NCBI GenBank assembly: GCA_964457755.1
Contig: CAYWGC010000002.1
Span: 89,379-153,378, forward strand
DNA from: Tharpella sp964457755
Lineage (GTDB): Bacteria; Desulfobacterota; Anaeroferrophillalia; Anaeroferrophillales; Tharpellaceae
DNA length: 64,000 nt
Reading direction: 5' to 3'
Shown: piece by piece, positions 25,838 through 34,432 of the stretch
Layout of the letters: each line of letters begins with the position of its first letter
Numbering within the stretch: the first letter of the stretch is position 1
Program-made: the position numbers and the translations under genes
The notes under the pieces: generated by a model
What the model was told of the DNA's origin: nothing
Databases searched by the model: none
Seen by the model: the letters and a program-made list of their open reading frames with translations, nothing else

Positions 25838-27469
25838 TCAACTGAGCCTGGCAACAACCTTCTCTCTTAAAGCGAGTTTGTCGATTTTACCCGAGCCCAA
25901 TAGGGGCCATTCATTGTCGTTAAAAAATAGTACATTTTTGGGGATTTTATAGCGGCTGATCTTGTCTTTGCAGAAGGTGGCGACATCTTCTTGGGCAAAG
26001 CTGTGATCTTGATCGGTTTCGATTATAGCGGTAACGGCTTCACCCCATTTTTCATGGGGAACCCCAACAACCTGGACGTTTCTAATGCCGGGCATGCTTT
26101 CAAGGAAAATTTCAACTTCTTTTTCCGAGACATTTTCACCGCCGGTTTTGATCATCATCTTGTAGCGGCCGCGGTAAGAGATATTGCCATTTTGGTCTTT
26201 ACTGCCGTAATCTCCAGAATGGAAAAAACCATCATCGTCAATGGCTTTGTTGGTTTCTTCCTGGTTTTTATAATAGCCTTTGAAACGACTCCATCCACGC
26301 AGGCAAAGTTCACCGTTTTCACCTGCATCAACCTCTGTTCCGGTAACCGGATCGACCACTTTTACAGCGATTCCGGGCCAAGGTTTACCATTGGTATATT
26401 TTCTGATTTCGGGATCCCTTTCTTCAAACATCATGCTCACACCGGTACCTTCACTGAAACCGTAGTGGTGCGCTATAAGTTGGGTGCCGGGGAATACTTT
26501 TTTACATTTATCGTACCATTCTGGCCCCGCCGCAAGGAGAATATTTTTGACGGATTTAAGGTCGTGCTTTTCGAATTCAGGGGCGTTGGCAAGAGCGTTG
26601 AAATGGGCTTCGAAACCGAAGAAAAAATCAATTTTTTCGGTTTCTATGATCTCCAGAACCTCCGTTGCCACAAATTCATTGATATGGAGTTGGTAGCCAC
26701 CGGTCAGTGCTCCTAAAGGAAAATAGACACATCCGGCAATGTGATAAAAAGGGGAGTTGCAGAGGAGACGGCTGCCGGGCTCCATCCTGAAGGTTCCCGG
26801 TAACAGGTGCCAGCCGATGCCAAGGAGGCTGGTGTGGCTAAGCATCACACCTTTCGGAAATGCCGTACTTCCAGAAGTGAAAAGAATATTGCAGGTATCG
26901 GTTGGGGATCCAGCCGCTATCATTGCATCAATCTCTGGTTCGCTGTATTTAGGATCGGCTGTCTGGAGTTGGAAAAAATCATAGGCGTAAGGATATTTCT
27001 GTTCTGTGGGACTAAAACAGATGATTCTCTCCAAGTCGGGGAGTTCTTTTGATTTGACGTTACGATCTTTCGATGCCGTGATCTCCGGGTCGACTTCACT
27101 CAACAGTTGTATGTAATTATTTGGTTTGAGTTGATCTGTCGTGATCAGGGTTCGTATATCACCCTGGCGGAGAAGATATTTAACCTCTTTGGCGCGGAAG
27201 TTGATGTTTATCGGGATGATCACGGCACCGATGATATGCAGGGCGTATTTAGTGAAAATCCATTCCGGTGTGTTGCCGAAAATGGTTCCTACGTGATCAC
27301 CCTTTTTTACCCCTAATTCTCGTAGCTGGGCCGCCAGTTTTCTGACCTTTTGGTAGAGTTGGACATAGGTCATTTTTTCATTTTTGGCAGCAATGGCAAT
27401 TTTGTTCTCATGAATATCAGCGGCATTACGTAGTGCCTGTGCGATGGTAACGTTTTCCCAGGTTGACAT
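25838..27469 (-). CDS. Acyl-CoA synthetase (class I adenylate-forming)
   Basis: The 543-residue protein has the AMP-binding P-loop LFTSGSTAFPKGVMLSH, YGFSEGTGVS, LRGWSRFKGYYKNQEET, HSGDYGSKDQNG, GRYKMMIKTGGENVSEKEVE and the C-terminal Lys in GSGKIDKLALREK. It should activate a fatty or other carboxylic acid to its CoA ester. The substrate is not clear; context with bdhA, TRAP and acetoacetyl-CoA synthetase suggests a short-chain acid such as a hydroxybutyrate. AAGGAG precedes the ATG at 27469. Confidence 0.85.
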   Translation of the reverse strand: MSTWENVTIAQALRNAADIHENKIAIAAKNEKMTYVQLYQKVRKLAAQLRELGVKKGDHVGTIFGNTPEWIFTKYALHIIGAVIIPININFRAKEVKYLLRQGDIRTLITTDQLKPNNYIQLLSEVDPEITASKDRNVKSKELPDLERIICFSPTEQKYPYAYDFFQLQTADPKYSEPEIDAMIAAGSPTDTCNILFTSGSTAFPKGVMLSHTSLLGIGWHLLPGTFRMEPGSRLLCNSPFYHIAGCVYFPLGALTGGYQLHINEFVATEVLEIIETEKIDFFFGFEAHFNALANAPEFEKHDLKSVKNILLAAGPEWYDKCKKVFPGTQLIAHHYGFSEGTGVSMMFEERDPEIRKYTNGKPWPGIAVKVVDPVTGTEVDAGENGELCLRGWSRFKGYYKNQEETNKAIDDDGFFHSGDYGSKDQNGNISYRGRYKMMIKTGGENVSEKEVEIFLESMPGIRNVQVVGVPHEKWGEAVTAIIETDQDHSFAQEDVATFCKDKISRYKIPKNVLFFNDNEWPLLGSGKIDKLALREKVVARLS

Positions 27470-27686
27470 TAGATTCTCCTTGTTTCATGAATTTGCGCAG
27501 TTAGCCCGGCAAAGGAAGTGGGTCTTTAGAAATTTTTCGTATATTTTAATTTGTGGTGAAGTTGTTGTTATTCTCAGATCAAGGCATTGTTTGAAAGTAA
27601 ACATAGGTATACACTTGGTATTCCGAGGATTGTTTTCAAAAAAGATTACGCTGAGCTGGGGGAAAAGAGCATATTCTGACAGTCTC

Positions 27687-29024
27687 CTAGTTGAAGAGCA
27701 CGCTCGGCAGCCAGGTGATGATGTCGGGAAAGATGATTAAGAGTGCTAAGCCTATTAACTGGAGGCCGACAAAGGGGATTATGCCACGATAGATATGCCC
27801 AATCTCAATCCCTTCAGGTGCAACCCCTTTGAAATAGAAGAGAGCGTAGCCGAAGGGAGGGGTTAAAAATGAGGTTTGTAGATTGACGCACATCAACATC
27901 GCAAACCATAACGGGTTGAAATCGAGTTCCATAGCAATAGGCGTGAAGATTGGTACGGTGACCAGAAGGATGGCCGCCCAATCGATGAACATCCCCATGA
28001 AAAAGACGATAGCCATCATAATTGCCAGTACCATAAAGCGGTTGAGACCGCCGCCTAAGAGAAAGTCGGCGACGACATCACCTCCGCCGATACTGAGAAA
28101 GACGGTACTGAAGAATTTACCCCCGATAAAGAGCATCATAATCATAGCTGTGGTTCTATAGGTTGAGATGCTCGCCTCTTTTAATACTCGCCAATTAAGT
28201 TGTCGGTTAGCCAGAGCTAGAAACATGGCGCCGGCGACACCTAAAGCCGCGGCTTCAGTCGGGGTCGCAATGCCGGTCAAGATGGTGCCCATTACGGTCA
28301 GGATAAGACCTAAGGGGGGGACTAATGATTTTAAGGTCATTGCCCATTTTTGCATGGCAGTGTGGGTGCGATCACTCTCTTTAATGGGGGGGCCGATTTT
28401 GGGGTTGATATGGCAGAGAACGACAATGTAGATAAAATAGAGGGTGGCAAGTAAGATGCCAGGTAAAATAGCCCCAGCGAAGAGGTTGCCGACCGAGGTC
28501 TCTTTATAACCGGTCAGGCCACCATAAATAACCAGCATGATACTCGGGGGGATAAGAATCCCCATAGTTCCAGAGGCGCAGATAATGCCGGCGGTCAGCT
28601 CTTTCTGGTACCCTTTTTTGATCAGGGCGGGGCCTGCCATTAGTCCCATAGCGACGACTGAGGCTCCTATGATTCCGGTGGTGGCGGCAAATACTGTGCT
28701 CACAACGACTACGGCCAAACCCAGGCCTCCCTTTAAACCGCCAAGGACAATATAGAGGGATTCAAAGAGTTTTTCCGATACTTTTGAGCGATCCAGAACC
28801 TGGGCCATCATGATAAAAAGGGGTACCGCGACGATGACATAGTTTTGCATCAAGCCCCATGAATTATTGGCAAACATGTCAAAGAGGATGGGGACATTAA
28901 AACCGTTGTCTATAAGTCCAAAAAGTGCTGCAACTGCAGCCAGGGTATAGGCTAAAGGATGACCCATGACGATAGCTATAATCAGGGTGGCGAACATCAG
29001 GATAGTGAGGACTTCTGCACTCAT
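27687..29024 (-). CDS. dctM: TRAP transporter large permease DctM
   Basis: The 445-residue protein has about 12 hydrophobic segments and DctM signatures: VAVPLFIMMAQVLDRS, ATTGIIGASVVAMGLMAGP, IICASGTMGILIPPSIMLVIYG, GIATPTEAAALGVAGA and MFIDWAAILLVTVPIFTPIA. It forms the ion-coupled channel of a TRAP system with DctQ and the DctP binding protein. The start overlaps the dctQ stop (ATGA). Confidence 0.95.
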   Translation of the reverse strand: MSAEVLTILMFATLIIAIVMGHPLAYTLAAVAALFGLIDNGFNVPILFDMFANNSWGLMQNYVIVAVPLFIMMAQVLDRSKVSEKLFESLYIVLGGLKGGLGLAVVVVSTVFAATTGIIGASVVAMGLMAGPALIKKGYQKELTAGIICASGTMGILIPPSIMLVIYGGLTGYKETSVGNLFAGAILPGILLATLYFIYIVVLCHINPKIGPPIKESDRTHTAMQKWAMTLKSLVPPLGLILTVMGTILTGIATPTEAAALGVAGAMFLALANRQLNWRVLKEASISTYRTTAMIMMLFIGGKFFSTVFLSIGGGDVVADFLLGGGLNRFMVLAIMMAIVFFMGMFIDWAAILLVTVPIFTPIAMELDFNPLWFAMLMCVNLQTSFLTPPFGYALFYFKGVAPEGIEIGHIYRGIIPFVGLQLIGLALLIIFPDIITWLPSVLFN

Positions 29025-29536
29025 GATTGATTCTCCTCAGGTTTGCTGATGACGGTGTTCCAGTCCTGTATCAGTTTGGCGATCATCTGGATTAAAAGTA
29101 GGGAAAAGCCTATTGCCATTATGGTTTTAAAGGGGTAGATCGGAGGGGCCCAGCTGGTCGATAGACGCTCCCAGTTTTTCCATGAATCGAGAGCGTAGCG
29201 CCAGGAGTAAAAGGTCATACAGGCAAATGTCGGGAAAAATATGATCAGGCTCGTAATGATGCTTAAAATAGCCCTTTTTTTAGTGGGTAGCCGGGCTTCA
29301 AAAATATCAATTGAAACGTGGCCTTTATGGAGTTGTGTGTAGCTTATAGCAAGAATATAGTGGACGCCGTAAATGAAGGTTGTGACTTCAAACCCCCATG
29401 AGGTTGGTGCAGCAAATATGTAGCGCATGGCAACCTCGTAGATAATAACCGCGACCATTGGCAAAATCAGGAGGGCACCCACGCGGCCGATTTTTTCGTT
29501 GATCTGGCCAATCCTACTGTCTAATGTGTGGCTCAT
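29021..29536 (-). CDS. dctQ: TRAP transporter small permease DctQ
   Basis: The 171-residue protein has four hydrophobic segments and DctQ features: MVAVIIYEVAMRYIFAAPTS, YTQLHKGHVSIDIFEARLP and a final amphipathic end. It pairs with DctM in the inner membrane. It overlaps dctM by 4 bp and follows dctP after a 109-bp gap containing a strong hairpin. Confidence 0.93.
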   Translation of the reverse strand: MSHTLDSRIGQINEKIGRVGALLILPMVAVIIYEVAMRYIFAAPTSWGFEVTTFIYGVHYILAISYTQLHKGHVSIDIFEARLPTKKRAILSIITSLIIFFPTFACMTFYSWRYALDSWKNWERLSTSWAPPIYPFKTIMAIGFSLLLIQMIAKLIQDWNTVISKPEENQS

Positions 29537-29570
29537 CTTTTCTCCGAATATTGAGAAATAAGGATATCAA

Positions 29571-29612
29571 CATCCGGCATGAGTCGTTAATCATTAAAAC
29601 TCATGCCGGATG
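29571..29612 (-). repeat. Strong hairpin between dctP and dctQ
   Basis: A perfect 14-bp inverted repeat (29571-29584 with 29599-29612) with GC-rich arms and a 14-nt loop lies in the dctP-dctQ gap. No T-run follows on either strand. It is more likely an mRNA-stabilising or REP-like element that lifts binding-protein levels over the permease than a full terminator. Confidence 0.65.
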
Positions 29613-29645
29613 CGGTTGCCGGATTTCTTCTAAATCTAATATCGT

Positions 29646-30803
29646 TTAATTGGTTTTGCCGTCAATAAAGGTCTGGTAAGGCCAGGGAGTGATGCCGGAA
29701 CGGATTTCACGCCAATCGGCAAAATCATCAATAAGGGTTTCCTGAGAGTCGAGAGCCTTTTTAACATCGGGATATTTGGCTTTCAAAGAGTCAAGATGAG
29801 TTTTGGCAGTCTTTTTGAAGGCGATGATGGTCTCTTTGTCCATTTTAAGAAATTCGACATTCTTTTTAAAGAGTTTGATCGCTTTAATGTCGAGGTTGGT
29901 TGTCCAGCTATAACTCCAGAGTTGGGTTTCCTTGGCGCAGGTTTTGACAATCCACTTGAGATCCTCAGGGAGCTTGTTCCAGGCGTCGGTGTTGAAGGCG
30001 AAGCCGAACTGACTGCTGGGTTGATGGACGCCGGGTTCGATGACGTATTTGGTGATTTCATCAAAACCCATCGGGTAGTTGAGGGAGGGAGATGAGAACT
30101 CGGCCGCATCGATAACGCCGCGTTCGAGGGCGAGATAGACTTCACCGCCGGGTATCGGGGTGGCTGAGGCCCCCATCATAGTCATAATATCCATAAACCA
30201 ACCTGCAGTTCTAACCTTTAAGCCTTTGAAATCTTTAAGTTTAGTGGCTGCTTTGTTAGAGAGCAGGCCCATTTCCTGACCACACTGACCACCCGGTAAG
30301 GCAACCATATTATAGCGGCCGTAGAGTTCGTTCATCATCTCAGCCCCGCCCCGTTCATAGAGCCAGACGTTGTAGAGCTCGGCATCTAAGCCCATGGGGA
30401 CTGCAGCAAAAGCGACAAAAGCCTCATTTTTACCCTTCCAGTAGCCGGGCCAATCATGCATGCATTGAGCTGAACCCTTACTCACTGCATCAAAACTCTG
30501 CATCGCAGGAACCAGTTCTCCGGCGGAGAAACATTTTATTAAAAGACGGCCGCCGGATGCAAGTCTTACAGAGTCGGAAAAATGCTGAGCGTAATCAAAA
30601 AAGAGTAGTCCTTTTGACCAAGGCATGACCATCTTCCACTTAATTGGTTTTTCACTGGAGGTTTCAACTTTTAAACGTTTGACAATTTTATGTCTGGTGT
30701 CGGTGCCGAATTTTTCGCGCTTTGCGGCTTCGGCGCCAGTCGACATAGCAAACAGCGACAGGGTAAAAGCAATAGCGACCAATAGACTTAAACTTTTCTT
30801 CAT
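29646..30803 (-). CDS. dctP: TRAP transporter substrate-binding protein DctP (TakP-like)
   Basis: The 385-residue periplasmic protein has a signal peptide (MKKSLSLLVAIAFTLSLFAM to TGAEA) and the DctP fold with GLKVRTAGWFMDIMTMMGA, then IPGGEVYLALERGVIDAAEF, the TakP-type ligand region that often binds monocarboxylic 2-oxo or hydroxy acids via a cation. The start is ATG 30803 with GGGAGAG ahead; the longer frame to 30863 lacks such support. Between bdhA and dctQM, it probably binds 3-hydroxybutyrate, acetoacetate or a similar acid. Confidence 0.9.
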   Translation of the reverse strand: MKKSLSLLVAIAFTLSLFAMSTGAEAAKREKFGTDTRHKIVKRLKVETSSEKPIKWKMVMPWSKGLLFFDYAQHFSDSVRLASGGRLLIKCFSAGELVPAMQSFDAVSKGSAQCMHDWPGYWKGKNEAFVAFAAVPMGLDAELYNVWLYERGGAEMMNELYGRYNMVALPGGQCGQEMGLLSNKAATKLKDFKGLKVRTAGWFMDIMTMMGASATPIPGGEVYLALERGVIDAAEFSSPSLNYPMGFDEITKYVIEPGVHQPSSQFGFAFNTDAWNKLPEDLKWIVKTCAKETQLWSYSWTTNLDIKAIKLFKKNVEFLKMDKETIIAFKKTAKTHLDSLKAKYPDVKKALDSQETLIDDFADWREIRSGITPWPYQTFIDGKTN

Positions 30804-30884
30804 TTTTTCTCTCCCTTTGAAGATTGGTTTGAAAAAAATGCTTGAAGCTAATTCTTCAAACATTGTTGAAACTAGAATTAATTT

Positions 30885-31661
30885 TTACGAAAAGGTCCAG
30901 CCGCCATCAATACTTAAAGCTTGACCGGTAATACATTGGGCTGACGGCCCGGCGAGATATAGAGCCATGGCAGCTAGGTCTTCGGTTGTAACCAGCTTTT
31001 TTAAAGGCTGATTTTTTAAAAGTACCTGCTCTGGAACTTGTTCTTCGCTGATGCCGTGCTGTTTGGCGAGGTCTATGATCTGTTTTTCGACCAGAGGAGT
31101 AAGGACATAGCCGGGACAGATGGAGTTGGCAGTGATGTTCCATTCAGCCAGTTCGCAAGCCATGACTTTGGTAAAACCAATAATTCCATGCTTTGCTGAA
31201 ACATAAGCACATTTCCATGGTGATGGAGTTTTGCCATGGGCTGAAGATATATTGATGATACGTCCCCAGTTGCCTTTTTTCATGTGGGGGACACAGGCTT
31301 TAGTGCAGAGGAAGGTGCCAGTCAACATGACCGAAATCAACTGATTCCATTTTTCGAGCGGAAATTCTTCAACTTTGCTAATGAATTGGAGGCCGGCGTT
31401 ATTGACTAGAATATCAACTGAATCGAAGCTTGCGACCGCTTGCTTGACCATCTCGTTGACACTTTGTTCATTGGCGACATCACAAGCAACCGCCAAAGCT
31501 TTACCATTTTGCTCTTTGATTTCGTCGGCACTTGTTTGCGCCGTAGCTTGGTTGAGGTCCGCGACCACAACCCGGGCTCCATTTTTAGCAAGGTGGGTTG
31601 CAATCGCTTTGCCGATACCGCTGCCTGCTCCTGTGATGATCGCTGTTCTGTTACTGAGCAT
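30885..31661 (-). CDS. bdhA: D-3-hydroxybutyrate dehydrogenase (SDR)
   Basis: The 258-residue short-chain dehydrogenase has TGAGSGIGKAIA (NAD-binding), VDILVNNAGLQ, Ser in NISSAHG, YVSAKHG (Tyr/Lys) and the Bdh-like NSICPGYVLTPLVEKQI plus GQALSIDGGW. It interconverts 3-hydroxybutyrate and acetoacetate with NAD. AAAGGA at 6-10 nt supports the ATG at 31661; the frame stays open 52 codons further upstream but without homology. It is the first gene of the TRAP/CoA-ligase run and faces the sigma-54 regulator. Confidence 0.88.
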   Translation of the reverse strand: MLSNRTAIITGAGSGIGKAIATHLAKNGARVVVADLNQATAQTSADEIKEQNGKALAVACDVANEQSVNEMVKQAVASFDSVDILVNNAGLQFISKVEEFPLEKWNQLISVMLTGTFLCTKACVPHMKKGNWGRIINISSAHGKTPSPWKCAYVSAKHGIIGFTKVMACELAEWNITANSICPGYVLTPLVEKQIIDLAKQHGISEEQVPEQVLLKNQPLKKLVTTEDLAAMALYLAGPSAQCITGQALSIDGGWTFS

Positions 31662-31902
31662 GATTTGGTTTCCTTTGTTAGGATTGTTAGCTGGAAATGA
31701 TTTTATGGGTTCACCTGTTTTATTAGATTTTAGTTTTGTCCGGTGGGGGGCCGCGTTTCCATCTGTTTGAGACTGTATTGACTGTTGTGGGGTGGATGAG
31801 TGGCATGTTTTTTTCACTTATTATCAATGTGTTTGTAATAAGGTATACTTTATATAGTTACAGCTATAGTAGGTTGTCGGTGTGAGTCTGATTATTTTAG
31901 TC

Positions 31903-31918
31903 AGCAAAAAACAGACCA
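31903..31918 (-). promoter_or_regulatory. Candidate sigma-54 promoter of the bdhA-TRAP operon
   Basis: Read on the minus strand this is TGGTCTGTTTTTTGCT: GG and GC at exactly 10-bp separation with TTGCT at -12. The -24 half is imperfect (TGGTCT for TGGCAC). It would start a transcript about 230 nt before bdhA. The adjacent activator makes it plausible. Confidence 0.45.
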
Positions 31919-32059
31919 GTTGTTAAGAGTGGTTGTGTCGAAGTTTTTGAAATGGATGATTGTTCTTATAAAACAGTAATTTAAACTTGTAATCAGTATT
32001 TATGACTGAACCATCATTGGTTATTAGATTGACGTAATTAAATCATTCTAGTATGAATG

Positions 32060-32079
32060 TGTAGCATATCTTATACACT
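32060..32079. promoter_or_regulatory. Dyad GTGTA-N10-TACAC, candidate enhancer site
   Basis: Perfect 5-bp inverted arms are separated by 10 bp, so they lie one helical turn plus apart. The dyad lies about 150 bp upstream of the -24/-12 candidate, at typical enhancer distance, and 135 bp before the regulator start. Confidence 0.35.
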
Positions 32080-32214
32080 GTGGTTTTATGTGCTTTTGGA
32101 TTTTTTGTTGTTGGGTCTAAAGAATGAGGTTTGTTTCTTGTTTTTCAATCTTTTTTCCTTGAACACCGATGTGATTTTAGGGCTTTTAAGTTATTTTGGA
32201 AAAGTGGGGGAGCA

Positions 32215-33606
32215 GTGTCAATAAAACTCTCAAGAGCAGAGCTTCTTTCATCTTTGGAACTTTGTCACCTGATTATTGATAATATTCATAATGGTGTTAT
32301 TGTGACCGATGCTGATGGATATATAATTTTTTTCAATAAACTTTACGGTAGGTTTTTAGGCATTGATCCTGCAGCTCAAATCGGTAAACATACTACTGAT
32401 GTTATCGAGAATACCCGGATGCATATAGTTGCCAAAACGGGCATAATTGAGATTAATAATGCCCATCATTTGAAAAATCAGGATATGGTGGTCCATCGTA
32501 TTCCGATTAAAAAAGATGGTAAGGTTGTTGCTGTTTACGGTCAGGTGATATTCAAAGATGTTGGTGATGTGAAGAAATTGGCAGGAGGTCTTTCTCTACT
32601 TGAAAGCAAAGTAAAGCTTTACGAAGAGGAGATTTTATCGTTACGTTCGACCCGTTATACCTTTGATAGTATTATTGCTGAAAGTTTAGTAATGGGACAA
32701 TTAAAAAGGGAGGCTTTGAAGGCGTCTGCAACATCTTTATCAGTTCTGATTACTGGGGAGTCGGGAACTGGTAAAGAGATGTTTGCTCAAGCTATTCACC
32801 ATGCCAGTAATCGACGGATTCACCCTTTTGTTCGGATTAACTGTGCTTCTATCCCTCGAGAATTACTTGAAGCTGAGCTTTTTGGTTATGAAAAAGGGGC
32901 TTTTACCGGGGCGCTTACTTCCGGTAAGCCAGGTAAATTTGAACTGGCTAATCAAGGTTCTATTTTTCTTGATGAAATTGGTGATATGCCGCTTGAAATG
33001 CAGCCCAAATTGTTGCGGGTTCTTGAAGAGAAAGAGTTTGAGCGGGTTGGAGGTATCTCGCCGGTTCGTTCAGATTTTCGGCTTATTGCTGCGACTAATC
33101 ATCGTTTGATTGAAAAAGTGAAAAATGGTTCATTTCGGGCTGATCTCTATTATCGAATCAAAGGTATTCCTCTTGTCATCCCACCATTGCGGGAGCGGCG
33201 TGAAGATATTATTTTTTTAGCCCGTGCTCTTTTGCAGGAAATGATTCAAGATCTATTTAGACCTGAGATTACTTTTAGCTCTGAGGCGGCCAACGCTTTA
33301 CTTCTTTATGATTGGCCTGGTAATGTGCGAGAGATGAGCAATGTCTTGGGCCAGATTCTTGCTAGCATTGAACATGATGTTATTTCGCTGGCTGATATTC
33401 CTTTTTATATAAGGCAGCAGCAGGGGGTTACAGCAAGTCTCAGTTCGACTCAGAGTTTGGCTCAGATTTTGGCATCTACCGAGCTAAATACAATTCGTCA
33501 GGCCTTGGAACTGGCCCAGGGAAATAAAAGTAAAGCAGCTCGGCAGCTCGGCATCCATCGTACACTTCTCTATAAAAAAATGAAGCGTCATGGTCTGGAA
33601 TGTTAA
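32215..33606 (+). CDS. PAS-domain sigma-54-dependent Fis-family activator
   Basis: The 463-residue protein has an N-terminal PAS domain (DNIHNGVIVTDADGYIIFFN), a linker, and an AAA+ sigma-54 interaction domain. That domain has Walker A GESGTGKEMF, GAFTGA loop EKGAFTGALTSG, Walker B GSIFLDEIGDMP and the arginine-finger region FRADLYYRIKG. A Fis-type helix-turn-helix (NKSKAARQLGIHRTLLYKKM) ends the protein. The start is put at GTG 32215 because GGGGGAG lies 4-5 nt upstream; a TTG at 32131 would add 28 odd residues. It probably senses a small acid or redox signal by PAS and activates the divergent bdhA operon. Confidence 0.92.
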   Translation: MSIKLSRAELLSSLELCHLIIDNIHNGVIVTDADGYIIFFNKLYGRFLGIDPAAQIGKHTTDVIENTRMHIVAKTGIIEINNAHHLKNQDMVVHRIPIKKDGKVVAVYGQVIFKDVGDVKKLAGGLSLLESKVKLYEEEILSLRSTRYTFDSIIAESLVMGQLKREALKASATSLSVLITGESGTGKEMFAQAIHHASNRRIHPFVRINCASIPRELLEAELFGYEKGAFTGALTSGKPGKFELANQGSIFLDEIGDMPLEMQPKLLRVLEEKEFERVGGISPVRSDFRLIAATNHRLIEKVKNGSFRADLYYRIKGIPLVIPPLRERREDIIFLARALLQEMIQDLFRPEITFSSEAANALLLYDWPGNVREMSNVLGQILASIEHDVISLADIPFYIRQQQGVTASLSSTQSLAQILASTELNTIRQALELAQGNKSKAARQLGIHRTLLYKKMKRHGLEC

Positions 33607-33628
33607 GTTTGTAAAAAGTTAAGAGCGG

Positions 33629-33688
33629 AAAAACACTATGTAGCATAATGGCTATATAGGTGTAGTCATTATGCTACATAGTGTTTTT
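33629..33688. terminator. Long perfect inverted repeat with T-tract
   Basis: Two 22-nt perfectly complementary arms (33629-33650 and 33667-33688) flank a 16-nt loop and end in a run of T. It sits 22 bp after the sigma-54 regulator stop and should terminate its transcript. The stem is far longer than needed, so it may also be a remnant of a small mobile palindrome. Confidence 0.75.
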
Positions 33689-33755
33689 TTGTAAACGCTT
33701 GTAATGAGATGATTTCTAGTTTTGTTAATATAATCCATTTTTTTGGAGTTTTTTG

Positions 33756-34313
33756 ATGGATTTTTTGAGTACTGACATAGGTGGAGCCTGTTTGATCAAG
33801 CCTGATATCTTTCGTGACAGGCGTGGTTTTTTTATGGAGACCTTTAACCAAGGTAAGTACGCTGATGGAGGGGTGCCTTACAGTTTTGTTCAGGACAATA
33901 TGTCCTTTTCTGAAAGGGGGACGGTGCGCGGTCTTCACTATCAGCTTAAACAGCCGCAAGGGAAATTGGTCTTTGTCTTGAAGGGGGAGATTTTTGATGT
34001 TGCCGTTGATATCCGGCGAGGTTCACCGAGTTTTGGCTGCTGGATCGGTTATGATCTTTCTGAGAGTAACCGGCACCAACTTTTTGTGCCTCCCGGTCTG
34101 GCCCATGGTTTTATGGTGTTGAGCGAGACTGCGGAAGTCTATTACAAATGCACTGACCTCTATTCCCATGGAGATGAGTACGGGTTGCTCTGGAATGATC
34201 CTGAAATCGGGATAGAGTGGCCCGGTCAAGAGGTTATCCTTTCGCAAAAGGATACCTCTCTACCGATCTTGGCCACAATCAACAAAGAACATCTGCCGGT
34301 CTGGCAGGGGTAG
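33756..34313 (+). CDS. rfbC: dTDP-4-dehydrorhamnose 3,5-epimerase RfbC
   Basis: The 185-residue cupin-fold epimerase has GTVRGLHYQLKQPQGKLV (catalytic His), EIFDVAVDIRRGSPSFG and VPPGLAHGFMVLSETAEVYYKCTDLY (catalytic Tyr). It acts in dTDP-L-rhamnose synthesis for surface polysaccharide. rfbA, rfbB and rfbD are absent nearby, so the gene stands alone. ATG 33756 follows GGAG. Confidence 0.92.
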   Translation: MDFLSTDIGGACLIKPDIFRDRRGFFMETFNQGKYADGGVPYSFVQDNMSFSERGTVRGLHYQLKQPQGKLVFVLKGEIFDVAVDIRRGSPSFGCWIGYDLSESNRHQLFVPPGLAHGFMVLSETAEVYYKCTDLYSHGDEYGLLWNDPEIGIEWPGQEVILSQKDTSLPILATINKEHLPVWQG

Positions 34314-34320
34314 TATTTTA

Positions 34321-34374
34321 ACCACAAAAGGGCACGAAAAATCACGAATTTTTTTTGTGTATGTTCGTGGCTAA
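34321..34374. repeat. Decayed ACCAC...GTGG palindromic repeat
   Basis: The stretch starts AACCACAAAAGGGCACGAA and ends TTCGTGGC, an imperfect inverted pair of the same dispersed type as the one at 20525-20602. It lies between convergent rfbC and the MBL/rhodanese gene. Confidence 0.5.
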
Positions 34375-34432
34375 AAATTAATGTCGGAACTATTTGGATA
34401 GATTGTTTAGTAACGGCTGTTCCGAATTAGAA

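Larger units (their letters stand above)
31662..32214. other. Divergent control region bdhA / sigma-54 regulator
   Basis: This 553-bp AT-rich spacer has no credible gene. It holds a -24/-12 element (31903-31918, minus) and a dyad at 32060-32079, plus a short AACCA/TGGTT dyad near 32009-32022. This is the layout of an enhancer-activated promoter. Confidence 0.6.

Noticed and set aside
31801..31816. TGGCAT-N8-TTCA as a sigma-54 promoter for the regulator
   Set aside because: The -12 GC is missing; the minus-strand element at 31903-31918 fits better.
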